This document shows, piece after piece, positions 57,632-64,000 of a stretch of DNA of 64,000 nt (its first letter is position 1; every line of letters starts with the position of its first letter). The position numbers were made by a program, and so were the translations under genes. Origin of the DNA: Kitasatospora sp. MAA4 (GTDB lineage Bacteria > Actinomycetota > Actinomycetes > Streptomycetales > Streptomycetaceae); NCBI RefSeq assembly GCF_029893355.1, contig NZ_JARZAI010000016.1, positions 62,001-126,000 of the forward strand, written 5' to 3'. The notes below the pieces were generated by a model. That model was not told where the DNA came from and did not search any database. It was given only the letters and a program-made list of their open reading frames with translations.

Positions 57632-58506
57632 CGGGCCTCGATTCCGGCGAACAGGTCGGTCTCCGGGCGCTCGGGGCCCGGCTCGCCGTCGACCAGCTGG
57701 TAGCACTCGGTGGCTGAGAGCGGCTGGCCGAGGTGGTTGCTGAGGGCGAAGAACTGGCCCGAGACGGTGATCTGGGTGGCGTGCGCGGCCATCGCGGCGG
57801 CCTTGCGGTCGGCGTACTTCGTGCCGTCCAGCACGGTGGTGATCAGCTCGTCGTCGACCACGCCGGGGACGTCCGAGGGGGCGGCGACCGCCGGGTAGTG
57901 CGCGGCGGCCTCGCGCAGGCCGGCCAGCAGGGCCGAGCGCGGCACACGGTTCCAGTAGACCTTGACGATCCGCCAGGCCGGACCCAGCTCGGGACGGAAG
58001 GCCGGGTCGGCGGCCAGCTCGCGGGCCAGCATCGCCACCCGGTGCGCCTGGATGTGGTCCGGGTGCCCGTAGCCGCCGTTCTCGTCGTAGGTGACCAGGA
58101 CCTGCGGCCGGGTCTCCCGGATCACCGCGACCAGGTGCCCGGCGGCCTCCTGCGGGTCGGCCTGCCAGAAGCAGTCGGGCCGGTCGTTGTCGGGCACGCC
58201 CATCATCCCGGAGTCGCGGTAGCGTCCGGGACCTCCCAGGAACCGGAAGTCGGCCACGCCGACTTCCCGCATCGCGGCCGTCAGCTCGCCGATCCGGAAG
58301 TCACCCAGGGCGTCCTCCCGATCCGCCGTCAGCCGGGCCAGCTCAGGCGGGATCACCTCGCCGCCCTCGCCGAGGGTGCAGGTCACCAGGGTGACCTGGG
58401 CGCCCTCGGCGGCGTAGCGGGCCATCGTCGCGCCGTTCCCGATCGACTCGTCGTCGGGGTGGGCGTGCACCAGCAGCAGCCGGCGGTCGGGGGCAGTGGT
58501 GGTCAT
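57628..58506 (-). CDS. mshB: N-acetyl-1-D-myo-inositol-2-amino-2-deoxy-alpha-D-glucopyranoside deacetylase (mycothiol synthesis)
   Basis: MshB removes the acetyl group from GlcNAc-inositol, the second committed step to mycothiol, the main thiol of actinobacteria. The zinc-binding AHPDDE is near residue 15 and the third ligand is in GGYGHPDHIQAHR; the LGEGGEVIPPELA stretch is also typical. It has 292 residues, as expected. The start ATG 58506 has only 12 bases before a 196-bp palindromic repeat begins, and no clear Shine-Dalgarno, so the insertion may have changed its 5' leader. Confidence 0.95.
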   Translation of the reverse strand: MTTTAPDRRLLLVHAHPDDESIGNGATMARYAAEGAQVTLVTCTLGEGGEVIPPELARLTADREDALGDFRIGELTAAMREVGVADFRFLGGPGRYRDSGMMGVPDNDRPDCFWQADPQEAAGHLVAVIRETRPQVLVTYDENGGYGHPDHIQAHRVAMLARELAADPAFRPELGPAWRIVKVYWNRVPRSALLAGLREAAAHYPAVAAPSDVPGVVDDELITTVLDGTKYADRKAAAMAAHATQITVSGQFFALSNHLGQPLSATECYQLVDGEPGPERPETDLFAGIEAR

Positions 58507-58518
58507 GGGGAGCAGCCT

Positions 58519-58714
58519 AGGGCCTGTGCGGTGGATATTTTCGGATCAGCCCGCGGCGTTGGGCTCCCTCCTTGCCCCCGCCGGGCAGGAGGGGCCCCTG
58601 GCTGGGCGTGCGCCCGAGTCGTCCTCGTACTGGATCGTACTTGGGCGATTCGGGCGTGCGTCCAGCCGGGATGCCCGGGGTCGTGGGCCCGGAGATATCC
58701 ACCGCACAGGCCCT
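58519..58714. mobile_element. 196-bp palindromic MITE-like element upstream of mshB
   Basis: The ends are 20-bp perfect terminal inverted repeats: AGGGCCTGTGCGGTGGATAT at 58519-58538 and its complement at 58695-58714. Inside, GGCTGGGCGTGCGCCCGAGT and following bases are mirrored by GATTCGGGCGTGCGTCCAGC, making most of the element one imperfect cruciform. There is no transposase. Similar GGCCTGT-ended palindromes are scattered through streptomycete intergenic regions as I recall; copy number here cannot be tested from one window. Confidence 0.78.
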
Positions 58715-58729
58715 GGACCGCGGTGGCGG

Positions 58730-58924
58730 TCAGAGCTTCAGGCCATTGATCATCCCGGCGAGGTTGCTGGTCACCTGCGTGATGGACGGCGCGATGGAGC
58801 TGGAGGCCAGGTAGAAGCCCAGCAGGGCGCAGATGATCGCGTGGGCCATCTTCAGCCCGGATCGGCGGATCAGCACCACCACGATGACCAGCATCAGCAT
58901 GGCTGCGGAGATGGACAAAGCCAT
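58730..58924 (-). CDS. Tiny two-helix membrane protein
   Basis: A 64-residue protein: SISAAMLMLVIVVVLIRRSG, then AHAIICALLGFYLASSSIAP and a short helical tail. The pattern matches the AICE protein at 33770-33961 (first helix, R-S-x-x-L, second helix with GFYLA). It sits upstream of mshB on the same strand with the MITE-like element between them. Function unknown. Confidence 0.7.
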   Translation of the reverse strand: MALSISAAMLMLVIVVVLIRRSGLKMAHAIICALLGFYLASSSIAPSITQVTSNLAGMINGLKL

Positions 58925-59206
58925 GACGGCTCACACCCCTCTCGGGTGCGCCGCCCGGGACGGGCGGCGGTCGGGACCGTGGGACAGGCAGCGAACCGGA
59001 CAGCCCTCGTCCGGATCCGCTGATCTAGGAATACCCGATCAGTGGTGATTGCATTACTTTCTGTGAGCCCGGATGTGTCGGGTCACGGAGGCGTTCAGGG
59101 GGCGCATGCCCCGGTCGGAGGGGGTGCGGGGGGCCGTTCGGGGCACTTGTGGGGCGTACGCCGAAAGAGTGATCGCGGGTCAGGCGAGGCCGTAGTGTTC
59201 GATGCC

Positions 59207-61342
59207 ATGACCACTGAAGCCGCCGCCACCACCCCTGCGGACACCTTCCCCCGGCAGTACGCGCGGACCCTGCGCTACACCGTCGGCATGCCCCGATCCT
59301 TCGCCCTGGCATCTGACGGCTCGCGGGTCGTCTTCCTGCGCTCCAGGTCCGGCAGCGACCGGGCCAACCTGCTCTGGACCCTCGACCCGGCCACCGGTGC
59401 GGAGCGGATCGCCGCGGACCCGTCGGCGCTGCTCGGCGGCGGCGAGGAGGACCTCTCGCCGGCCGAGCGGGCCCGGCGCGAGCGCAGCCGCGAGGGCTCG
59501 GCGGGGATCGTCGGGTACGGCCTGGACGCCGCCGGCGCGCTGGCCGCCTTCGCGCTCTCCGGCCGGCTCTTCGCCGCCGACCTGACGGCCGTCGGCACGG
59601 TCCGCGAGCTGCCCGCCGCCGGTCCGCTGCTCGACCCGCGCCCCTCGCCGGACGGCCGGCACGTCGCGTACCCGACCACCTCCGGGCAGCTGCGCCTGAT
59701 CGGCGCGGACGGCAGCGGCGACCGCGCCCTGGCCGAGCCGGAGCGCGACGGGGTGACCTGGGGTCAGGCCGAGTTCATCGCCCAGGAGGAGATGAGCCGG
59801 GACCGGGGCTTCTGGTGGTCCCCCGACAGCGACCTGCTGCTCGCCGCCCGCGCCGACGACGCGCCCGTCCAGCGCTGGTGGATCGCCGACCCGGCCAACC
59901 CCGAGAGCGTCCCCGCCGAGATCGCCTACCCCGCCGCCGGCACGCCCAACGCCGACGTCACGCTCTGGGTGCTCGGCCTGGACGGCTCGCGCGTGGAGGT
60001 CCGCTGGGACCGTGCGGCCCACCCCTACCTGGCCCGCGTGCACTGGTCGGCCGGCGGCCCGCCGCTGCTGCTCGTGCAGGCCCGGGACCAGCGCAGCCAG
60101 CTGCTGCTCACCCTGGACACCGCGACCGGCGAGACCAGCACGCTGGTCGCCGAGCAGGACGCCGCCTGGCTGGAGCTCTTCAGCGGCGCGCCGGCCTGGA
60201 CGCCGGACGGCCGGCTGGTGCGGATCAGCGACGAGCCGGGCCACCGCGCCCTGCTGGTCGGGGAGCAGCAGCTGACCGACGACACGCTGCACGTGCGCGC
60301 GGTGCTCTCGATCGACGCGCAGTCGATCCTCTTCACGGCCAGTGCCGGCGAGGGCGACACCGACGCGGCGCCGGGCCTGGTCGGCCTGCACCGGGCCGCC
60401 CTGGACGGCTCGGGGACGGTCCTGCTGCGCCGGGCCGGCGCGCTGGACGCCGTCCGCAGCGGCGATCTGACGCTGCTCTCCAGCTCCGCGCTGGACCGGC
60501 CGGGCCGGCTGGCCGAGCTGCTGCGCGGCGAGGAGACGATCGCGGTCGTCACCTCGTACGCCCAGACGCCGGTGCTGACCACGCGTCCGGAGTTCCGGCT
60601 GGCCGGCGCCCGGCGGATCCCGTCCGCCGTCATCCTGCCGACCGGCTACGACCGCGAGCGCGACGGGCTGCTGCCGGTCCTGATGGACCCGTACGGCGGC
60701 CCGCACGGGCAGTTGGTCGTGCAGGCGCACAACGCCCACCTGTCCTCGCAGTGGTTCGCCGACCAGGGCTTCGCCGTCGTGGTCGCGGACGGGCGCGGAA
60801 CCCCCGGCCGCAGCCCGGCCTGGGAGAAGGCGGTGGCCTTCGACTTCGCCGGCAGCACCCTGGACGACCAGGTCGAGGCGCTGCACGCGCTGGCCGAGGA
60901 GTTCCCGCTGGACCTCGGCAAGGTCGCCATCCGCGGCTGGTCGTACGGCGGCTACCTCTCCGCGCTGGCCGTGCTGCGCCGCCCGGACGTCTTCCACGCG
61001 GCGGTCGCCGGCGCGCCGGTGACGGACTGGCAGCTCTACGACACGCACTACACCGAGCGCTACCTCGGCCACCCGGCCGAGCGGCCCGAGGTGTACGAGG
61101 CCAACTCGCTGATCGCGGACGCGCCCAAGCTGGAGCGCCCGCTGATGATCATCCACGGGCTGGCCGACGACAACGTGGTGGCCGCGCACACCCTGCGGCT
61201 GTCCTCCGCGCTGCTCGCCGCCGGTCGCCCGCACACCGTGCTGCCGCTCTCCGGCGTCACCCACATGACGCCGCAGGAGCAGGTCGCGGAGAACCTGCTG
61301 CTGCTCCAGGTGGACTTCCTGAAGACCTCGCTGGGCCTGTGA
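59207..61342 (+). CDS. Prolyl oligopeptidase-family (S9, dipeptidyl-peptidase IV-like) serine peptidase
   Basis: A 711-residue peptidase without signal peptide. The N-terminal 450 residues form the DPP-IV-type beta-propeller (LLDPRPSPDGRHVAYPTTSG, FWWSPDSDLLLAARADDAP). The alpha/beta-hydrolase domain follows: LMDPYGGPHGQLV, nucleophile Ser in GWSYGGYLSALAVLRRPD, Asp in IHGLADDNV, His in GVTHMTPQEQ. It releases N-terminal dipeptides, typically X-Pro. ATG 59207 (MTTEAAATTPADTFPRQ) is used. A perfect 17-bp hairpin ends the gene. Confidence 0.93.
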   Translation: MTTEAAATTPADTFPRQYARTLRYTVGMPRSFALASDGSRVVFLRSRSGSDRANLLWTLDPATGAERIAADPSALLGGGEEDLSPAERARRERSREGSAGIVGYGLDAAGALAAFALSGRLFAADLTAVGTVRELPAAGPLLDPRPSPDGRHVAYPTTSGQLRLIGADGSGDRALAEPERDGVTWGQAEFIAQEEMSRDRGFWWSPDSDLLLAARADDAPVQRWWIADPANPESVPAEIAYPAAGTPNADVTLWVLGLDGSRVEVRWDRAAHPYLARVHWSAGGPPLLLVQARDQRSQLLLTLDTATGETSTLVAEQDAAWLELFSGAPAWTPDGRLVRISDEPGHRALLVGEQQLTDDTLHVRAVLSIDAQSILFTASAGEGDTDAAPGLVGLHRAALDGSGTVLLRRAGALDAVRSGDLTLLSSSALDRPGRLAELLRGEETIAVVTSYAQTPVLTTRPEFRLAGARRIPSAVILPTGYDRERDGLLPVLMDPYGGPHGQLVVQAHNAHLSSQWFADQGFAVVVADGRGTPGRSPAWEKAVAFDFAGSTLDDQVEALHALAEEFPLDLGKVAIRGWSYGGYLSALAVLRRPDVFHAAVAGAPVTDWQLYDTHYTERYLGHPAERPEVYEANSLIADAPKLERPLMIIHGLADDNVVAAHTLRLSSALLAAGRPHTVLPLSGVTHMTPQEQVAENLLLLQVDFLKTSLGL

Positions 61343-61347
61343 ATCCT

Positions 61348-61385
61348 CGTGCTCTCGGCATGACATCCGTCATGCCGAGAGCACG
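61348..61385 (+). terminator. Perfect 17-bp terminator hairpin after the S9 peptidase
   Basis: CGTGCTCTCGGCATGAC (61348-61364) pairs with GTCATGCCGAGAGCACG (61369-61385), loop ATCC, starting 6 bases after the stop codon. No T-run. Confidence 0.88.
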
Positions 61386-61458
61386 ATCGCGCACACTGCC
61401 GCCGGTACCCCGGCTCGCGGGAATCTTGAGCGTCACAAGGCGCGAGAGAGGACTGGGG

Positions 61459-62397
61459 ATGAGCGGCGAAGAGGTTGCGGCCTTCCGGCAGGTGAGCAAG
61501 AGCTACGGGCGGGTCAGGGCGGTGAGCGGCCTGGACCTGGTGCTGCGCCCGGGCGAGACGGTGGCGCTGCTCGGCCCCAACGGCGCCGGCAAGTCCAGCA
61601 GCCTGGACCTGCTGCTCGGACTGCGCGAGCCCGACCAGGGCAGCGTGACGCTCTTCGGCGGCGCGCCGCGGGCCGCCATCGAGGCCGGCCGGGTCGGCGC
61701 GATGCTGCAGAGCGGCGGGCTGATGACCGATGTGCTGGTCCGTGAGCTGGTCCAGCTGGCCTGCGACGTGCACCCGCGCGGCCACCGCCCCGCCGACGTG
61801 CTGCGCAACGCCGGGATCGAGGAGATCGCCGACCGCCGGGTCGACAAGCTCTCCGGCGGCCAGGAGCAGCGGGTCCGCTTCGCGCTGGCCGTCGCCGGCG
61901 CCAACGACCTGATTGTTCTGGACGAGCCGACCACCGGCATGGACGTCTCGGTCCGCCAGCAGTTCTGGGCGACGATGCGCGCGCAGGCGGACGCCGGCCG
62001 GACCGTGCTCTTCGCCACCCACTACCTGGAGGAGGCGGACTCCATCGCCGACCGGGTGCTCGTGCTGCACCGCGGGCGGTTGATCGCCGACGGCACCTCG
62101 GCCGAGATCAAGGCCAAGGCCGGCGCCCGCCGGATCAGCTTCGAACTGCACGCCGCGGACGGCCCGTTCGAGGAGGCGGCGCTGCGCGCGCTGCCCGGCG
62201 TGGTGTCGCTGGAGGTCGGCGGCCACGCGGCGGGCGTGCGGACGGTACGGATCCGCAGCACCGACGCCGACGGCGACGTGGCCGGCCTCTACCGGGCCGG
62301 GCTGTACCCGCGCGGCCTGGAGGTCGGCAGTCTGGGCCTGGAGCAGGCCTTCCTGACCATCACCGAAGAACACGACGCCGAGGAGAGCGCGCGATGA
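61459..62397 (+). CDS. ABC exporter ATP-binding protein (ABC-2 / drug-resistance type)
   Basis: A 312-residue ATPase. Walker A GPNGAGKSSSLDLLL, Q-loop MLQSGGLMTDV, signature LSGGQEQRVRFAL, Walker B LIVLDEPTTGMDVS, H-loop ATHYLEEADSIADRV. The C-terminal 90 residues form the accessory domain of exporter ATPases. GGACTGGGG precedes ATG 61459. It overlaps its permease gene by 4 bases, and a histidine kinase follows, a standard three-gene sensing/export arrangement like LiaRS- or DesK-controlled exporters. Confidence 0.94.
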   Translation: MSGEEVAAFRQVSKSYGRVRAVSGLDLVLRPGETVALLGPNGAGKSSSLDLLLGLREPDQGSVTLFGGAPRAAIEAGRVGAMLQSGGLMTDVLVRELVQLACDVHPRGHRPADVLRNAGIEEIADRRVDKLSGGQEQRVRFALAVAGANDLIVLDEPTTGMDVSVRQQFWATMRAQADAGRTVLFATHYLEEADSIADRVLVLHRGRLIADGTSAEIKAKAGARRISFELHAADGPFEEAALRALPGVVSLEVGGHAAGVRTVRIRSTDADGDVAGLYRAGLYPRGLEVGSLGLEQAFLTITEEHDAEESAR

Positions 62398-63116
62398 TCA
62401 CCCTGATCCGGCTGGAGATCCTGCGCAGTCTGCGCAATCGGCGGTACCTGTTCTTCACGGTCCTCTACCCCGCGCTGATGTACTTCTTCTTCGTCAGCAT
62501 CTACAAGGGCGGCAGCGTCGCGGGCGGGGTCAGCGCCAAGTCGTACTTCATGGTCTCGATGGCCACCTTCGGCGCTGTCGGCGCGGTGCTCACCGGCAGC
62601 GCGCAGCGGATCTCGCTGGAGCGCAAGAGCGGCTGGGTCCGCCAGTTGCGGCTGACCGCGCTGCCCGGGCGGGCGTACACGCTGGCCAAGATCGCCGCCT
62701 GCGCGGCGACCACGCTGCCCGCGATCGCGGTGGTCTTCGCGCTGGGCGCGGTCGAGGGCGTCCGGCTGGGCGCGGGGCAGTGGCTCGGACTGCTGGCGGT
62801 GCTCTGGCTGGGCAGCTTCGTCTTCGCGGCGCTCGGTGTGGCGCTCGGGTACGCGGCCGAGCCGAGCGCGGTGCAGCCGATCGTGATGATCGTCTACATG
62901 CTGATGGCGGCCTTCGGCGGCACCTGGTACCCCATCAGCGGCTCGATGCGGAACTTCGCCCGGTTCAACCCGGTGTACCTGTACAACCAGCTGGCTGGCT
63001 TCATCCACCCCGGCAACGCGCTGGACACCGCCGCCGCGGCCGGGCTGGCCGGATTCCTGGTGGTCTTCGTCGCCGCAGCCGCCTTCCTGTACCGCAAGGA
63101 CACCAGGCAGGCATGA
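62394..63116 (+). CDS. ABC-2 type exporter permease
   Basis: A 240-residue membrane protein with six helices: YLFFTVLYPALMYFFFVSIY, the pair around MATFGAVGAVLTGSAQRISL, IAACAATTLPAIAVVFALGA, WLGLLAVLWLGSFVFAALGV, VQPIVMIVYMLMAAFGGTWY and GLAGFLVVFVAAAAFLY. It forms the channel for the ATPase encoded just upstream (ATGA overlap). Substrate unknown. Its stop overlaps the start of the kinase gene. Confidence 0.92.
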   Translation: MITLIRLEILRSLRNRRYLFFTVLYPALMYFFFVSIYKGGSVAGGVSAKSYFMVSMATFGAVGAVLTGSAQRISLERKSGWVRQLRLTALPGRAYTLAKIAACAATTLPAIAVVFALGAVEGVRLGAGQWLGLLAVLWLGSFVFAALGVALGYAAEPSAVQPIVMIVYMLMAAFGGTWYPISGSMRNFARFNPVYLYNQLAGFIHPGNALDTAAAAGLAGFLVVFVAAAAFLYRKDTRQA

Positions 63117-64000
63117 TGGCCGCCATGCCCGAGACGCCACTGGACCACCGCCCCGACGAGTCGCGGGAGGGGGTCTGGGGGCGTGTCGTCGGGCGTATGC
63201 AACCGGGCGCGCCGGTGGAGAACCGCCGCCAACTGGTGATCAAGCTCTGCTGGATGAGCGTGTGGATGCTCTACCTGCTCTACCCGATCCAGGACCTGCT
63301 GCACGGCGGGTACTCGACGGGCCAGACCGTGGTGGGCTGGCTGGCGCTGGCCGCCTTCCTGACCGGCTACGTGCTGCTGGTGGCGTTCCGCTCGGCGCGC
63401 GGAGCGCAGGGGTGGCGCGGCACGTACCCGTCGGTAGGCGCGCTGATCGCCATCGCCACGGCCACCTCGTTCGCCTTCAGCCCGGCCTTCATCGTGCTGT
63501 TCACCTACACCTCGGTGGTCATCGGCGCGGTCCTGCCGATCCGGTACGCCGTGCGCGGGGTGCTGGCGACCGGGGTGCTGACCACGGTGATCGCGCTGCT
63601 GACGCATACCGGCAGCGACGCGCTGGCCGGGCTGCTGCTGCCGACCTTCCTGAGCGGCCTGGCGATGACCGCCCTGCAGCGACTGATCGGCACCATGCGG
63701 GAGTTGCGTGAGGCCCGGGAGACCGTGGCGCACCTGGCGGCGGCCGAGGAGCGACTGCGGATGGCGCGCGACCTGCACGACCTGCTCGGCCACTCGCTCT
63801 CGCTGATCACGCTCAAGAGCGAGCTGGCCGGGCGCTTCATGGACGCCGACAAGGCCGCGGCGGCACGCATCCAGGTCGCCGAGATCGAGCAGGTGGCCCG
63901 GCAGTCGCTGATCGACGTGCGGGAGGCCGTCAGCGGCTTCCGCCGACCCACCCTGCCGGTCGAACTGGCCGCCGCCCGCAGCGCGTTGGCGACCGCCGGG
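63113..64000 (+). CDS. Two-component sensor histidine kinase (HisKA_3), 3' end outside window
   Basis: The first 296 residues of a kinase that runs off the window. About 60 N-terminal cytoplasmic residues are followed by several membrane helices (LCWMSVWMLYLLYPI, WLALAAFLTGYVLLVAF, ALIAIATATSFAFSPAF, VLATGVLTTVIALLTH). The dimerisation box LRMARDLHDLLGHSLSLITL has the phosphate-accepting His. The ATPase domain would lie beyond 64000, probably followed by a LuxR-type response regulator. ATG 63113 overlaps the permease stop (ATGA). Confidence 0.9.
   Translation, partial: MMAAMPETPLDHRPDESREGVWGRVVGRMQPGAPVENRRQLVIKLCWMSVWMLYLLYPIQDLLHGGYSTGQTVVGWLALAAFLTGYVLLVAFRSARGAQGWRGTYPSVGALIAIATATSFAFSPAFIVLFTYTSVVIGAVLPIRYAVRGVLATGVLTTVIALLTHTGSDALAGLLLPTFLSGLAMTALQRLIGTMRELREARETVAHLAAAEERLRMARDLHDLLGHSLSLITLKSELAGRFMDADKAAAARIQVAEIEQVARQSLIDVREAVSGFRRPTLPVELAAARSALATAG

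Noticed and set aside
59815..61458. N-terminal extension of the exporter ATPase gene
   Set aside because: The frame is open through the S9 peptidase gene, but the conserved ATPase begins at MSGEEVAAFRQVSK (61459) after a terminator hairpin.
1..64000. CRISPR arrays, rRNA or tRNA genes
   Set aside because: No regularly spaced repeats and no rRNA or tRNA cloverleaf sequence were seen on reading; a tRNAscan or CRISPR finder run would settle it.

Overview
The window comes from a high-G+C actinobacterium, almost certainly the Streptomycetaceae (Streptomyces or Kitasatospora). The reasons are the gene neighbourhoods xseB-xseA/ispH-ppgK-ychF, a five-gene peptide permease in the permease/lipoprotein/permease/ATPase/ATPase order of the S. 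coelicolor bldK operon, mshB for mycothiol synthesis, large PAS-GAF-PP2C-HATPase phosphatases, frequent GTG/TTG starts, and very rare TTA codons. The genus cannot be fixed from sequence alone.

Layout. 1-5.5 kb holds housekeeping genes: exonuclease VII, IspH, polyphosphate glucokinase, a DUF6542-type membrane protein and the YchF ATPase. At 5.5-6.2 kb a yefM-yoeB toxin-antitoxin cassette sits between two near-identical 24-bp copies of the ychF 3' end. 6.2-9.2 kb has two TetR regulators, each divergent from a small enzyme gene and each with visible operator palindromes. 9.3-16.1 kb carries a secreted phosphoesterase, a DUF488 protein, a split RibD-like deaminase/reductase pair, a methyltransferase, a septum-formation-type membrane protein, a 60-residue SPOR-like protein and a MutT-type Nudix hydrolase. 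16.2-21.8 kb has two tandem SpoIIE-family sensor phosphatases. 21.8-24.9 kb has sdhB, sdhA and only the C-terminal part of the membrane subunit of a succinate dehydrogenase/fumarate reductase.

24.94-37.43 kb is a 12.49-kb actinomycete integrative and conjugative element (AICE). It carries a large serine integrase, a RepSA-type replication initiator, an FtsK/TraB-type DNA translocase, Spd-like membrane proteins, a KorSA-like GntR repressor, a second GntR protein, an XRE-DUF397 pair and a chain of small overlapping genes. It splits the sdh membrane-subunit gene: the N-terminal 100 codons lie at 37.44-37.74 kb and the other 156 at 24.47-24.94 kb. Joining them restores one 256-residue protein. 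Both junctions share TTGC, and the rejoined element ends form an attP with a perfect 12-bp inverted arm on each side of a TT core.

37.8-54 kb continues the chromosome: a solute-binding lipoprotein, typA, a five-gene oligopeptide ABC operon on the + strand, and a convergent bldK-like operon on the - strand. A perfect 16-bp hairpin separates the two operons. Each has very stable hairpins immediately after its binding-protein gene. 54.5-58.9 kb holds a long proline-rich membrane protein, a DUF6113-like protein, mshB, a 196-bp palindromic MITE-like repeat just 5' of mshB, and a tiny membrane protein resembling one on the AICE. 59.2-64 kb holds an S9 peptidase and an ABC-2 exporter coupled to a histidine kinase that runs off the window.

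The most interesting structures are the serine-integrase AICE inside the respiratory gene, the toxin-antitoxin cassette captured at the end of ychF, and the palindromic element in front of mshB.
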